This document shows, piece after piece, positions 27,401 to 36,846 of a DNA stretch of 64,000 nt (its first letter is position 1; each line of letters opens with the position of its first letter). The notes below the pieces were generated by a model. The model did no database searches and had not been told where the DNA came from. It was given only the letters and a program-made list of their open reading frames with translations. The DNA is from Clostridium sp. CX1. Lineage in GTDB: Bacteria; Bacillota; Clostridia; Clostridiales; Clostridiaceae. The position numbers and the translations under genes are program-made. The stretch covers positions 1-64,000 of the forward strand of contig NZ_JAODOO010000013.1 of assembly GCF_025398335.1 (NCBI RefSeq), written 5' to 3'.

Positions 27401-29437
27401 ATGAAAAATACTACAAATAGTTGTGAGACACTGGATAAATTTATACATAAGAAAATTATTATTATTGTTATTTTAGTCATATTTTTAAACCTTTTAATAA
27501 AAAATTGGCTTTTTACCCATATTTTTATTGAATATCTAACTAATATTGTGGGAATGAGCGTATGTATTATAGCGCTAAACACTTATAAGATATGCAAAAA
27601 TGAGTTTTTTGCATTTTTGGCTGTAGCTTTTGCTTTCATATTCCTATTTGAGTTTATGCAGATGGCTGCTTACCAAGGCATAAGTATTATAGGTCAAAGT
27701 AATTATAATCTTACTGTGCAGCTTAACTTAATTAAAAGCTATTATAGTTGTATAACTGCTGTATTAGCATTTAGGTATATAAGAACAAGATTAAAGATTA
27801 ATGTGATATTTTACATGTTTTTATCTATATCATTCATACTACTTTTATCCATTTTTTATTTTAGAGTATTCCCAGTATGCTATATAGAAGGTTACGGACT
27901 TACTACATTCAAGAAGGTAAGTGAATTTATGATATGTATAATGTACATTATCAGCATTATAAAGTTGAGAAAAGCAAAATTTTACTTTAATCAGCAGGTT
28001 TATAGTTACTTATTTTATTCTTTAGTATTAATTTTAGCCTCTAATGTTCTTTTTAGCTTATATATAAATGAATATAGTACACAAAATATTGTTGGACACT
28101 TATTATTAATTTTATCTTACTTTTTCTTATATAAAGCAGCAGTACAGAGCACCTTAAGAGCACCCTTTAAGTTTTTATTCTCAGAACTCAGTATAAAAAA
28201 TATAAGATTAAATGAACGTAACAGGGAACTTGAATATGCACGGAAAATTGCAGAGGATGATAGACAGAGATACAAAAACTTAGTAGAAAATATACAGGTT
28301 CCCATAATAGTAAAAAAGGGAGAAAAGATCACCTTTGCTAACAAAAGTGCCTTAAGTCTCTTTAAAGCAAAATCACAAGAAGAGCTTATAGGTGAATGTC
28401 TATTGAAGGTTGTACCAGAAGAGCATAGAGATCTTGTTAAAACTTGCATTGCAAGCCAGAAGGAAGAAGGGGAACGGAATTACCATGGACTAAAGCTTCT
28501 TGCTTTGGATGGAAGTTATTTGTATGTAGATGTATCCAAATTAAATATAAGATATGGTGGTTTAAATTACAGCTATTTTGTGTTTAAAGATATTGCTGAA
28601 AAACAGAAGAGGAAAGAAGTTGAAAGAAAGCTTAAAGAAACAATGGAACTTGAAAAGCTAAGAACAGAATTTTTTGCAAATCTATCCCATGAGTTTAGAA
28701 CGCCTATAAATGTTATTTATAGTGCACTTCAAGTTATGGATATATATATTAAAAACGAAAATATCTATAATATAACTAAATATATATCAACAGTAAGACA
28801 AAACTGCTATAGATTACTTAGACTGGTTAACAATTTAATAGACATTACTAAGATTGATGCTGGATTTTATAAATTTAACTTAAAAAATTGTGACATAGTA
28901 AGTTTAGTTGAAAATACTGTAGAATCAGTGTTACCCTACATACAAGGTAATGGAATGGAGATTACTTTTGATACGGATATAGAAGAAAAGATAACCGCCT
29001 GTGATCCAGATATGATTGAAAGGGTGATGCTTAATTTAATTTCAAATTCAATAAAATATAGAAGAGAATATGGAGGTGCTATTACTATTAATATATATAA
29101 TAGTGATGAAGGTATCACTATATCTATAAAAGATAACGGAATAGGTATACCGTTGAATAAGCAGAGCAATATCTTTGAAAGATTTGTACAGGCTAACAAT
29201 TTACTGACAAGAAAATGTGAAGGAAGCGGAATTGGTCTCTCTATAGTAAAATCTTTAGTAGAAATGCACAAAGGAACTATAACTTTAATAAGTGAAGAGG
29301 GAGAAGGGAGCGAGTTTGTTATTGATATTCCATTGAATATTACAAAAGGAGAAGAGTGTGGCAAGAACTTATTTGTAGGAGGGGACATAATGGAAAAGGT
29401 GAATATTGAGTTTTCTGATATATATAATTTGGGATAA
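27401..29437 (+). CDS. MASE3-PAS sensor histidine kinase
   Basis: The 678-residue kinase has an N-terminal MASE3-type membrane domain with seven to eight helices (about 18-255, including FPVCYIEGYGLTTFKKVSEF), a PAS domain (about 290-400), HisKA with phospho-accepting His430 in LSHEFRTPIN, and a HATPase domain with DNGIGIP and GSGIGLSIVKSL. Start at 27401 is preferred because AGGGGGG lies just upstream, whereas the ATG at 27395 is too close to it. No response regulator is adjacent, so it is an orphan kinase, which in clostridia are sometimes Spo0A kinases (inference). Confidence 0.88.
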   Translation: MKNTTNSCETLDKFIHKKIIIIVILVIFLNLLIKNWLFTHIFIEYLTNIVGMSVCIIALNTYKICKNEFFAFLAVAFAFIFLFEFMQMAAYQGISIIGQSNYNLTVQLNLIKSYYSCITAVLAFRYIRTRLKINVIFYMFLSISFILLLSIFYFRVFPVCYIEGYGLTTFKKVSEFMICIMYIISIIKLRKAKFYFNQQVYSYLFYSLVLILASNVLFSLYINEYSTQNIVGHLLLILSYFFLYKAAVQSTLRAPFKFLFSELSIKNIRLNERNRELEYARKIAEDDRQRYKNLVENIQVPIIVKKGEKITFANKSALSLFKAKSQEELIGECLLKVVPEEHRDLVKTCIASQKEEGERNYHGLKLLALDGSYLYVDVSKLNIRYGGLNYSYFVFKDIAEKQKRKEVERKLKETMELEKLRTEFFANLSHEFRTPINVIYSALQVMDIYIKNENIYNITKYISTVRQNCYRLLRLVNNLIDITKIDAGFYKFNLKNCDIVSLVENTVESVLPYIQGNGMEITFDTDIEEKITACDPDMIERVMLNLISNSIKYRREYGGAITINIYNSDEGITISIKDNGIGIPLNKQSNIFERFVQANNLLTRKCEGSGIGLSIVKSLVEMHKGTITLISEEGEGSEFVIDIPLNITKGEECGKNLFVGGDIMEKVNIEFSDIYNLG

Positions 29438-29450
29438 AGTACAGAAGATA

Positions 29451-29488
29451 AACCTCTTCTCTTTTGTCCTGAAAAATATGAAGAGGTT
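29451..29488 (+). terminator. Weak hairpin after the histidine kinase gene
   Basis: AACCTCTTC (29451-29459) and GAAGAGGTT (29480-29488) pair perfectly over a 20-base loop that itself contains TTTT. No T-run follows, so termination is uncertain. Confidence 0.4.
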
Positions 29489-29577
29489 ATAAATTATTTG
29501 TGTGTTAAAAATAAATATCTGGGAAAAATATTATGAAAGACTTACTAATTAATCGAATTAATCGAAAGGAGAATTCT

Positions 29578-29874
29578 ATGAGAAAAACTTTAGTTTTAGG
29601 GTCCACTATAGTTATGGTGGCAGCATATGTTTTTTCAAGAAAAATAAGAAATGATGCACTAATAAGATGTTTTGTAAATAAGCAAGCAGAAGTAGAGGAT
29701 GACGATTATACTTCAATAAGTGAAGAAAATGGGGAAAATACTGTGGTGTATGAGAACTCTTGTAACTTTCCTCCATCTAAATCTAAAACATTAAAACTTA
29801 AGACTAACAATTCATTAATTACCTTAAATTTTAAATGGAACTTCTCTTTTGGTGGAGGAAAGCTTTTTAAATAG
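29578..29874 (+). CDS. Hypothetical membrane-anchored protein, 98 aa
   Basis: ATG 29578 is chosen because AAAGGAG lies eight bases upstream; an ATG at 29533 lacks such a site. A hydrophobic helix at about residues 3-20 (VLGSTIVMVAAYVF) is followed by an acidic segment (VEDDDYTSISEENGEN) and a C-terminal stretch with FGGGKLFK. No family is recognised. It converges on the tag gene with only 15 bases between stops and no clear hairpin. Confidence 0.6.
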   Translation: MRKTLVLGSTIVMVAAYVFSRKIRNDALIRCFVNKQAEVEDDDYTSISEENGENTVVYENSCNFPPSKSKTLKLKTNNSLITLNFKWNFSFGGGKLFK

Positions 29875-29889
29875 TTAATTAAGAAAGTA

Positions 29890-30459
29890 TTATTTTTCAT
29901 CTATTAGCTGTTTATGTCTAAAGCAACCTGTTATGTGATCATTTATAATCCCTGTTGCTTGCAGGTGAGAATAAACTATAATAGAGCCTAAAAACTTAAA
30001 ACCTCTTCTTTTTAAGTCCTTGCTGACTCTATCTGACAACTCAGAGCTTGCAGGGACTTCAGATAGGCTTTCCCAATGGTTAACAATGGGATTGTAATCT
30101 ACAAACTTCCATATGTAATTATCAAAGCTTCCAAACTCTTCTTGTATTTTAAGAAACATTTGAGCATTGTTAACTGAAGCTTCAATCTTTCGTCTATTTC
30201 TTATAATCCCTTGATTTTCAAGTAGTTCATTTATCTTTTCTTCTGAATATAAGGCAACTTTTTCAGGGGCAAAGTTATCATAAGCTTTTCTATAGTTTTC
30301 CCTTTTTCTTAAAATTGTTATCCAGCTAAGGCCGGCCTGGGCAGACTCTAATACTAAAAATTCAAAATGTTTTCTTTCATCATGAACAGGAACACCCCAC
30401 TCTTCATCATGATATTTTATATAAATAGGGTCAGTTCCGCACCAAGAACACCTTTCCAT
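29890..30459 (-). CDS. tag: DNA-3-methyladenine glycosylase I
   Basis: The 189-residue protein matches Tag. The zinc ligands fall at Cys4, His17, His175 and Cys179, the same numbering as in the E. coli enzyme, in the contexts RCSWC, YHDEEWG and DHITGC. It excises 3-methyladenine from alkylated DNA. I start at ATG 30459, which follows GAAGGTGAT; the longer in-frame start at 30516 would add 19 residues not found in the family. It is monocistronic, reverse to its neighbours. Confidence 0.93.
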   Translation of the reverse strand: MERCSWCGTDPIYIKYHDEEWGVPVHDERKHFEFLVLESAQAGLSWITILRKRENYRKAYDNFAPEKVALYSEEKINELLENQGIIRNRRKIEASVNNAQMFLKIQEEFGSFDNYIWKFVDYNPIVNHWESLSEVPASSELSDRVSKDLKRRGFKFLGSIIVYSHLQATGIINDHITGCFRHKQLIDEK

Positions 30460-30651
30460 ACTTTTATCACCTTCTAATATTTTATTTTTTAATAGTTTAA
30501 ATATTCCTATAGGCAACGGTATTTAATCCTTTATTTATATATAATAACAAATTTAAGTTAACATATAAAGGATTAGGGTATTACAGGTATAAAGTGGTTA
30601 TATAGAACTTATTTAGTAACATATAAATAATAAGGAAGCAATTGGAGGGAT

Positions 30652-31686
30652 ATGGTAAAAGTGATAATTGACTTTTCTTATAATAAGAAAACTATAGATT
30701 TTATTCAAGGACATATTTTGAAAGGAACTTTTTATAAATGCAGCTATATAAGATATAAAACTTTATACAGAAATCCAGCTCCTGGAACTGAAAATGTTGA
30801 ATTGTATAATTTTACTCCAAGAGGGGGAACTAGAGCTTCGGTGCTTATTCTTCATGGTCTTGGGAGCAGAAATATTAAATTTATGCTTTGGCTTGGAACT
30901 CATCTTGCTTCCGTTGGAGTTAACTCAACTATTATTATTCTACCTGGTAACTACACTCGTGTAGAGGATAAGTCAGTAAGTGGGCGGAGCTATATATGGC
31001 CGGATATTAAGCTTATGTATCAATTTTGGGAGCATGCAGTAGTTGATGTTAGGACTACTATAGATTTATTACAACAGCAGAAAATTTGGAATGAAAATAA
31101 TTGTGTAGTAGGCTATTGTTTGGGAGGTATGATTTCATCAATATTAGCATCCATTGACAAAAGAATAGAGCAGACAATATTCATGACTACAGGAGGATAT
31201 ATCCCAAAAATATTACACGAATCCCATGTAACTGCTTTTGCTAGGAGACTTTTTGAGAAGGGATTAAATAGTGAGTATTATTTGCAGGATAAAGCAAGGT
31301 TGTATAACATATATAAGGAACAATTTCCTATAGTTAAAGAGATGAATCTATCAGAAATAATAGGAAATAAATTCATACATCCTTTATTTAGAATAGATCC
31401 TATTTCCTATGCCCATTTACTGGATAAGTCCAAGGTTACCTTTATAGATGCTTTGTTTGATGAAACACTGCCTTTAAAAAGTAGGACTATGCTTTTTAAG
31501 GAAATGAAGGGCGCGAATAGGTATATAGTTCCTACTACTCATGTAGGGTGGCTTCCTTTTGAATCTTTTCTGGCTCAGTATATATTACTTAAAGTAAACA
31601 TTAATGACAAAAAATCTGCTGCTTTAGTTAAAAAGAAACAAGAAATCTTTGATTATATTAATCTTAAGTTTTTAGGCAAACTATAA
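30652..31686 (+). CDS. Alpha/beta hydrolase with Cys nucleophile elbow
   Basis: The 344-residue protein has an oxyanion HGLGS (69-73), a nucleophile elbow GYCLGGM with Cys156 where most relatives have Ser, a likely acid Asp in DALFDETLP and a late His in TTHVGW, which together make a plausible triad. The Cys elbow recalls dienelactone hydrolase and PHA-synthase-like proteins. There is no signal peptide. Substrate unknown. The ATG is only three bases from GGAGG, so an in-frame GTG at 30661 is an alternative start. It is monocistronic. Confidence 0.78.
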   Translation: MVKVIIDFSYNKKTIDFIQGHILKGTFYKCSYIRYKTLYRNPAPGTENVELYNFTPRGGTRASVLILHGLGSRNIKFMLWLGTHLASVGVNSTIIILPGNYTRVEDKSVSGRSYIWPDIKLMYQFWEHAVVDVRTTIDLLQQQKIWNENNCVVGYCLGGMISSILASIDKRIEQTIFMTTGGYIPKILHESHVTAFARRLFEKGLNSEYYLQDKARLYNIYKEQFPIVKEMNLSEIIGNKFIHPLFRIDPISYAHLLDKSKVTFIDALFDETLPLKSRTMLFKEMKGANRYIVPTTHVGWLPFESFLAQYILLKVNINDKKSAALVKKKQEIFDYINLKFLGKL

Positions 31687-31831
31687 ATTAATAAAATTTC
31701 TTTTAAATAAGCCAAACAAATATAAAATCAATGAATAGTTTCTAAATAGGATTAGCATAATAATTCTATAATATAAAATTATTAATTTGTTAAGAAAATG
31801 TAAATATAGATAACTATTTCATATTTACCTA

Positions 31832-31860
31832 TTGACATTGTTGAATTTTCAGAATACAAT
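31832..31860 (+). promoter_or_regulatory. Sigma-A promoter of the hom-thrC-thrB operon
   Basis: TTGACA (31832-31837), a 17-base spacer and TACAAT (31855-31860). Transcription would begin near 31867, just before the first T-box leader. Confidence 0.8.
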
Positions 31861-31866
31861 GATATA

Positions 31867-32145
31867 AAATAATATTAAAAAAGCAATGACAAGGACGAGT
31901 AAATATATTACTGTTCAAAGAGAGAGAAACTGATTCGCTGAAAGGTTTCTTGTTCAAGAATTATTGAAAACCACCTTAGAGTTGAGTACTGAAATTAGTA
32001 GGTATGTCCGTAGCCAGCGTTAATGGTTTAGAGATGATAGTTTTAAATACCGATGTTTAAATCAGAGATTTATTTATACTATTAATTTGAGTGGAACCGC
32101 GATGTATGCTCGCCTCAAAATTGAGGGGAGTTTTTTGTTTTTTTA
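31867..32145 (+). ncRNA. T-box riboswitch 1 (threonine, ACC specifier)
   Basis: The leader has the T-box core TGGAACCGCG at 32092-32101, followed by the terminator GCCTCAAAATTGAGGGG with a T-run. In stem I the context ATTATTGAAA is followed by ACC (31970-31972), aligned with the specifier position in the second leader and in the cysteine leader at 52.7 kb. ACC is a Thr codon and the genes downstream make threonine. Uncharged tRNA-Thr would stabilise the antiterminator and allow readthrough into the second T-box. Confidence 0.92.
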
Positions 32146-32159
32146 AAAATATAATACAA

Positions 32160-32445
32160 ATAAATGCAATGATGAGGAAGAGTAAATAGTATTCTAATCA
32201 CAGAGATGGAAATCCATTGGCTGAAAGATTTCTTGTTTAAGAACTATTGAAAACCACCTCTGAGCTAAATGCTGAATTTTAGTAGGCATCCTTCGCTTTC
32301 TGGCGTTAACAGTTTAAAGTGATAGCTTAACTTTTGTCGTTAATTAAAATTAGGTGATTAAAAACTTAATTTTAATTTTATAGCTATAATTTGGGTGGAA
32401 CCGCGATCATAACTCGTCCCATTTTTGGGATGGGTTTTATTTTTT
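32160..32445 (+). ncRNA. T-box riboswitch 2 (threonine, ACC specifier), tandem copy
   Basis: A second complete leader follows directly. Its T-box core TGGAACCGCG is at 32396-32405, the specifier ACC at 32253-32255 follows CTATTGAAA, and the terminator is CCCATTTTTGGGATGGG with a T-run. The 5' part is a recognisable duplicate of leader 1. Two T-boxes in series act as a tandem gate that lowers leakiness and sharpens the response. Confidence 0.92.
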
Positions 32446-32495
32446 TACAAATATACAATATATTGAAAAAATTAAAAATTAAGGGAGGAATAATC

Positions 32496-32597
32496 ATGAA
32501 AACCATAACCACCAGTAGTATTTTAATGAAATTATTTAAAAATAGGAGGGATAGAGATGACTTGTATAGCTATGCTTGGCTATGGCACTGTAGGTAG
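32496..32597 (+). CDS. Threonine-rich leader peptide upstream of hom
   Basis: ATG 32496 follows GGGAGG with a seven-base gap, an excellent ribosome site. The 33-residue peptide begins MKTITTSSILM, with three ACC Thr codons and one ATA in its first six codons. It overlaps the first 41 bases of hom in another frame and ends at TAG 32595-32597. It resembles the Thr/Ile leader peptide of enterobacterial thrABC in composition. It is placed after both T-box terminators, so it could couple translation to Thr supply. The same ribosome site may also shape initiation at hom. Confidence 0.6.
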   Translation: MKTITTSSILMKLFKNRRDRDDLYSYAWLWHCR

Positions 32598-33801
32598 TGG
32601 GGTAGCTGAACTTATATTAAAAAATAAAAATAGATTGAGAAAAAATATTAAGGATGAATTAATCCTATCTAACGTATTAGTTAGGAATTTAGAGAAACAC
32701 AAAGAAAGCGACAATATAAATATCCTAACAAAGGATATTGAGGATATATTTAGAGGAAATGTAGATATAGTAGTTGAGGCTATGGGGGGAGTAAACCCAG
32801 CTTATGAATATGTTAAAAGAGCATTGCAGTTAAAGAAACATGTGGTTACAGCAAATAAGGATTTAATAGCAGAGCATGGAGGAGAACTTTTAGATATAGC
32901 AAACAAAAATGGAGTTGTACTAAGATTTGAAGCCAGCGTAGGAGGAGGAATACCTATTCTAAAATCCTTAAGCGAGTGTCTTGTAGGAAATAACATAAAA
33001 GGTATTAAGGCTATTCTTAATGGAACAACAAATTTTATATTATCAAAAATGAGCAAGGAAAATATGAGCTATGAAGAGGCACTAAAACTTGCACAAGATA
33101 TGGGTTTTGCTGAGGCGAATCCAGAAAGTGATGTAATGGGCTATGATGCAGCCAGAAAGTTATCAATACTTTCCACTATGGCCTTTGAAGAGAAGGTTAA
33201 CTGGAAAAACATTAAAATCAATGGGATAACTGATATTGATACTGTGGATTTTCAATATGCCCAAGGTGAAGGTTTTGAAATTAAATTACTGGCAATTGGG
33301 GAATATCAGGATAATAGTATATATGCTTCTGTTTCTCCGGTCATGGTAAGAAAGAATTCTACCCTAGGTAGAATTGAAAATGAGTATAATGCTATTTTAA
33401 TAGATGGAGATGCAGTTGGGGATGTAGTATTCACAGGTAAGGGAGCAGGAATGTTTCCTACTGCTAGTGCTGTGTTCTCTGATATAGTGGATATTATTCA
33501 AAATAAGAAAGAGAAGGGAATTTTATTTGATTATAACGAAGCATCGGTAGATACCCTTTGGAGAAAAGAAAATAAATGGCTTCTAAGAGTAAATACAAGG
33601 AATAGAGTAGATGCTATGGCAGGTTTATCTGAACTGTTTCCTTATTGTAAGATTATTACTAAAGGCATGTATGGTTTAGAAGATGAGGTTGCAGCCTTTG
33701 TAAAGTCAGAAAATGAAGCCGTATTAGATAGAAATATAGAAACTTTAAGAGAAAAGATAGATTGTAATAATATTAAAAAAATGATGATGTTAGAAGATTA
33801 A
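32557..33801 (+). CDS. hom: Homoserine dehydrogenase
   Basis: The 414-residue enzyme reduces aspartate semialdehyde to homoserine. It has a Rossmann GYGTVG (8-13), the substrate region ANKDLIAEHG, the catalytic-domain motif with ESDVMGYDAARKL, and a C-terminal ACT-like segment of about 70 residues typical of Thr feedback control. Start ATG 32557 follows AGGAGGG. It is the first enzyme gene of the Thr operon, after two T-boxes and the leader peptide, with thrC 21 bases downstream. Confidence 0.95.
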   Translation: MTCIAMLGYGTVGSGVAELILKNKNRLRKNIKDELILSNVLVRNLEKHKESDNINILTKDIEDIFRGNVDIVVEAMGGVNPAYEYVKRALQLKKHVVTANKDLIAEHGGELLDIANKNGVVLRFEASVGGGIPILKSLSECLVGNNIKGIKAILNGTTNFILSKMSKENMSYEEALKLAQDMGFAEANPESDVMGYDAARKLSILSTMAFEEKVNWKNIKINGITDIDTVDFQYAQGEGFEIKLLAIGEYQDNSIYASVSPVMVRKNSTLGRIENEYNAILIDGDAVGDVVFTGKGAGMFPTASAVFSDIVDIIQNKKEKGILFDYNEASVDTLWRKENKWLLRVNTRNRVDAMAGLSELFPYCKIITKGMYGLEDEVAAFVKSENEAVLDRNIETLREKIDCNNIKKMMMLED

Positions 33802-33822
33802 TTAAAATTGGGGGATTAAAAA

Positions 33823-34878
33823 ATGAAATGGATGGGTCTTATAGAAAATTACAGAGAGTTTTTGCCTGTTAATGAAGGTACAAGAATAATTAGTTTATGT
33901 GAAGGTAACACACCATTAATTAGAGCAGAGAATATTGAAAAACTTATGCCTGGACTTGAAATATATTTAAAATATGAAGGATTAAATCCAACAGGGTCTT
34001 TTAAGGACAGAGGGATGACTATGGCAGTAACTAAAGCTGTAGAAGAAGGTTCAAAGGCTATAATATGTGCTTCTACAGGAAATACTTCTGCAGCAGCCGC
34101 TGCCTATGCCGCAAAAGCTGGTATAAAATCTATAGTCATAATACCAAATAAGAAAATAGCAATGGGAAAACTAGCACAGGCATTAGCCTACGGGGCAAAG
34201 GTAATAGCTATTGATGGAAATTTTGATGATGCCTTAAATATGGTTAAGGAAATATCAGAAAAGCATCCTATAACACTAGTAAATTCAATAAACCCTTATA
34301 GAATAGAAGGACAAAAAACTGCTGCCTTTGAATTATGTGAACAGCTTGGTGAAAGTCCAGATTATGTATCAATACCTGTGGGAAATGCGGGGAATATAAC
34401 TGCTTATTGGAAGGGTTTTATGGAATATAAGGAAATAGGTAAAATAGATAATTTACCTAAAATGATAGGCTTTCAAGCAGAAGGAGCTGCTCCTATAGTT
34501 AACAATAAAGTGGTAGAAAATCCTGAGACTATAGCAACAGCAATAAGAATCGGAAACCCTGCAAGCTGGAAAAAGGCAGTATCAGCCTTAGTAGAGTCGA
34601 AGGGAGTTATAGACAAAATAAGTGATGAGGAAATATTAAAGGCTTATAAGATGTTAGCAAGCTTAGAGGGAATATTTGCTGAGCCAGCTTCTTGTATATC
34701 AATAGCAGGATTATATAAGCTCTATAAGGAAGGAAGAATTAAGGGAGATAGCAAGGTTGTATGTATACTTACAGGAAACGGGCTTAAAGATCCAGATACT
34801 GCAGTGAATTCAGGAGGAGATATAGTAACATTACCTTGTGATTTTAAAGTAATAGAAGAAGAAATAATTCATAAATAA
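33823..34878 (+). CDS. thrC: Threonine synthase
   Basis: This 351-residue PLP enzyme converts O-phosphohomoserine to threonine. PLP Lys61 lies in [11 protein letters not shown], and the phosphate-binding glycine loop is in PVGNAGN. Its length matches the short bacterial (Bacillus-type) ThrC class. It lies between hom and thrB in one operon and shares their T-box control. Confidence 0.95.
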   Translation: MKWMGLIENYREFLPVNEGTRIISLCEGNTPLIRAENIEKLMPGLEIYLKYEGLNPTGSFKDRGMTMAVTKAVEEGSKAIICASTGNTSAAAAAYAAKAGIKSIVIIPNKKIAMGKLAQALAYGAKVIAIDGNFDDALNMVKEISEKHPITLVNSINPYRIEGQKTAAFELCEQLGESPDYVSIPVGNAGNITAYWKGFMEYKEIGKIDNLPKMIGFQAEGAAPIVNNKVVENPETIATAIRIGNPASWKKAVSALVESKGVIDKISDEEILKAYKMLASLEGIFAEPASCISIAGLYKLYKEGRIKGDSKVVCILTGNGLKDPDTAVNSGGDIVTLPCDFKVIEEEIIHK

Positions 34879-34953
34879 ATTTGATGTATCTTAATTAAAC
34901 TAGAAAATTCAATGTATACAAAAACCTTGTGAATTAGGAAGGAGGAAAAATTT

Positions 34954-35853
34954 ATGATAAAAGTTAGAATACCTGCTACAACTGCTAATATGGGGCCAGG
35001 TTTTGATACCTTAGGAATGGCTTTGAAGCTATATAATGAAATTGAAGTTGAAGAGAAATGTGGAGAAACTGAAATTTATAATAACGGACAGAGAAGTCAA
35101 GATGATTATAGGGAAAATTTGATATATACTAGCATGATAAAAACATTAAGTAGGTTTGACTATAATTATGATGGGTTTTATATAAATGTTTCCAGATGCG
35201 ATATACCTATATGTAGAGGACTTGGAAGTAGCGCTGCTTGTATAGTTGGAGGAGTTGCTGCGGCTAATGCCCTTATGGGTGAGGTTATGTCTATGGATAA
35301 AATAATAGAGGTGGCTACAGAAATAGAAGGTCATCCTGACAATATAGTTCCTGCAGCAGTAGGAGGAATGGTTGTTTCACTGCAAGAAGGAGAAAAGGTG
35401 AGCTATTCAAAGGTACAGTTGCCTCATAAGTTAAAATTTGCAGCAATGATACCAAATTTTCAAGTAAGTACAGCTATGTCAAGAGGGGTACTTCCAAAGA
35501 GCTATTTAAAGGAAGACTGTGTTTTTAATATATCAAGGTCTGCTATGCTGATAAGTGCTCTGTACAATGGGGAGTTTGACAAACTTAGAACTTGCTTTGG
35601 TGATAGAATTCATCAGCCTTATAGAAAAACTCTAATTAAAAACGCAGAACTAATATTAGATAAAGCTAGAGAAATAGGGGCTATAGGAGAATTTATCAGC
35701 GGTTCTGGTTCTACACTTATGGCTGTGGTAGAGCCTAAAGATGAAGAAAGGTTTGAAAAGGAAGTTAAAAGCTTTTTAAGCAGTTTTGAAGATCAGTGGA
35801 AGGTCATATTGTTGGAACCAGATATGGAAGGAATAAAAGTTGGATCATATTAA
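34954..35853 (+). CDS. thrB: Homoserine kinase
   Basis: The 299-residue GHMP kinase phosphorylates homoserine for ThrC. The N-terminus has RIPATTANMGPGFDTLG, the ATP loop is PICRGLGSSAAC and the C-terminal motif is GSGSTLMAV. AGGAGG precedes the ATG. It completes hom-thrC-thrB. The 75-base gap after thrC has no terminator, so it is probably in the same transcript. Confidence 0.95.
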   Translation: MIKVRIPATTANMGPGFDTLGMALKLYNEIEVEEKCGETEIYNNGQRSQDDYRENLIYTSMIKTLSRFDYNYDGFYINVSRCDIPICRGLGSSAACIVGGVAAANALMGEVMSMDKIIEVATEIEGHPDNIVPAAVGGMVVSLQEGEKVSYSKVQLPHKLKFAAMIPNFQVSTAMSRGVLPKSYLKEDCVFNISRSAMLISALYNGEFDKLRTCFGDRIHQPYRKTLIKNAELILDKAREIGAIGEFISGSGSTLMAVVEPKDEERFEKEVKSFLSSFEDQWKVILLEPDMEGIKVGSY

Positions 35854-35875
35854 TATTATAGCTTAATTCTGAAAA

Positions 35876-35920
35876 TGAACTACAGCTCAATGCTTTCTTA
35901 AAAAGATGAGTTGTAGTTCA
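35876..35920 (+). terminator. Hairpin after thrB, shares loop sequence with 9768 hairpin
   Basis: TGAACTACAGCTCA (35876-35889) pairs with TGAGTTGTAGTTCA (35907-35920), one wobble in 14 pairs. The T-tract after it is weak. CTCAATGCTTTCTT at the stem-loop junction is identical to that in the hairpin at 9768. Confidence 0.7.
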
Positions 35921-35943
35921 TAATAGTTTAATTTATAATTCAC

Positions 35944-36723
35944 ATGAATATAATATATAGAAAATATTATATTCAGGAAGTGATTATTATAAAAATATAT
36001 ATTTATAAGCCTGTAATAGTAAGAATTATAATTATTACAGAGATATTGATATATTGTTCATTTATTTATATTGATTACAATACAAATTTTAGATGTATGT
36101 ATTCAGCTGTATTAAAGTATGTGGGAATATTACTATGTTTACTGCTTACTGTTTTAATAGGAAGTAAAGGACATGATAAAAAAGATACTAGATTACTAAA
36201 ATTGGCATTTTTTTTAACTGCTGTAGCTGACTTGTTTATGGTGATTTTAGATTTTAATACCTTAGGTATACTTGTATTTTGTTTAGTACAAATAACCTAC
36301 ATAAAACGACATAGGAGAGCAATAAGAAAGAAAGATAAGTTAACTTGGTTAACATTAGCAATAATATTAGTTATTATAATTTCTAGGATACTTACAGGTA
36401 GCTTTAATGAAGGAACAAACAACACCAGCTTAAGTGAAGTTACTTTAACTTTGGGAAGTATTTATGCTATTATACTATCTTATAGTGTTTACACTGGCTG
36501 GAAAACTGTTAAGGGAAATTTCTATCCAGTTTATAGTAAATATTTAATTTCTATTGGCATAACTTTATTTCTACTTTGTGATATAAATGTTGCTCTATCA
36601 AGCATAGCACAGAATTTATTTATAGATAGCATTGAGATTTCAGCTGTTTCAGGATTTCTAGTTTGGATATTCTATCTACCATCACAGGTGTTATTGGCAT
36701 TAAGCGGATATAGTAGAAAATAG
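35944..36723 (+). CDS. Multi-pass membrane protein, possibly YhhN-like
   Basis: Seven to eight hydrophobic segments span the protein of about 259 residues. Polar residues such as TAVADLF and LLCDINVALSS sit inside the helices, in a pattern like that of the YhhN/TMEM86 (lysoplasmalogenase) family, though I hold this loosely. The start is uncertain: the ATG at 35944 has no ribosome site, and a GTG at 35980 lies just after AGGAA. Hydrophobic residues begin almost at once with either start. No partner genes are evident. Confidence 0.6.
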   Translation: MNIIYRKYYIQEVIIIKIYIYKPVIVRIIIITEILIYCSFIYIDYNTNFRCMYSAVLKYVGILLCLLLTVLIGSKGHDKKDTRLLKLAFFLTAVADLFMVILDFNTLGILVFCLVQITYIKRHRRAIRKKDKLTWLTLAIILVIIISRILTGSFNEGTNNTSLSEVTLTLGSIYAIILSYSVYTGWKTVKGNFYPVYSKYLISIGITLFLLCDINVALSSIAQNLFIDSIEISAVSGFLVWIFYLPSQVLLALSGYSRK

Positions 36724-36846
36724 GTAAATTATAAACTCTGTAATGCTATTGTAACTTATTGTATTAACAAAAATTATATAATAATATAAAGACAAGCTTT
36801 CCTTTTGTTGAAATACAGAATAATATTACTAACAGGAGGTTGTACG

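Noticed and set aside
32391-32495. Upstream extension of the leader-peptide frame
   Set aside because: It runs through the T-box core and terminator, and a perfect ribosome site marks ATG 32496.
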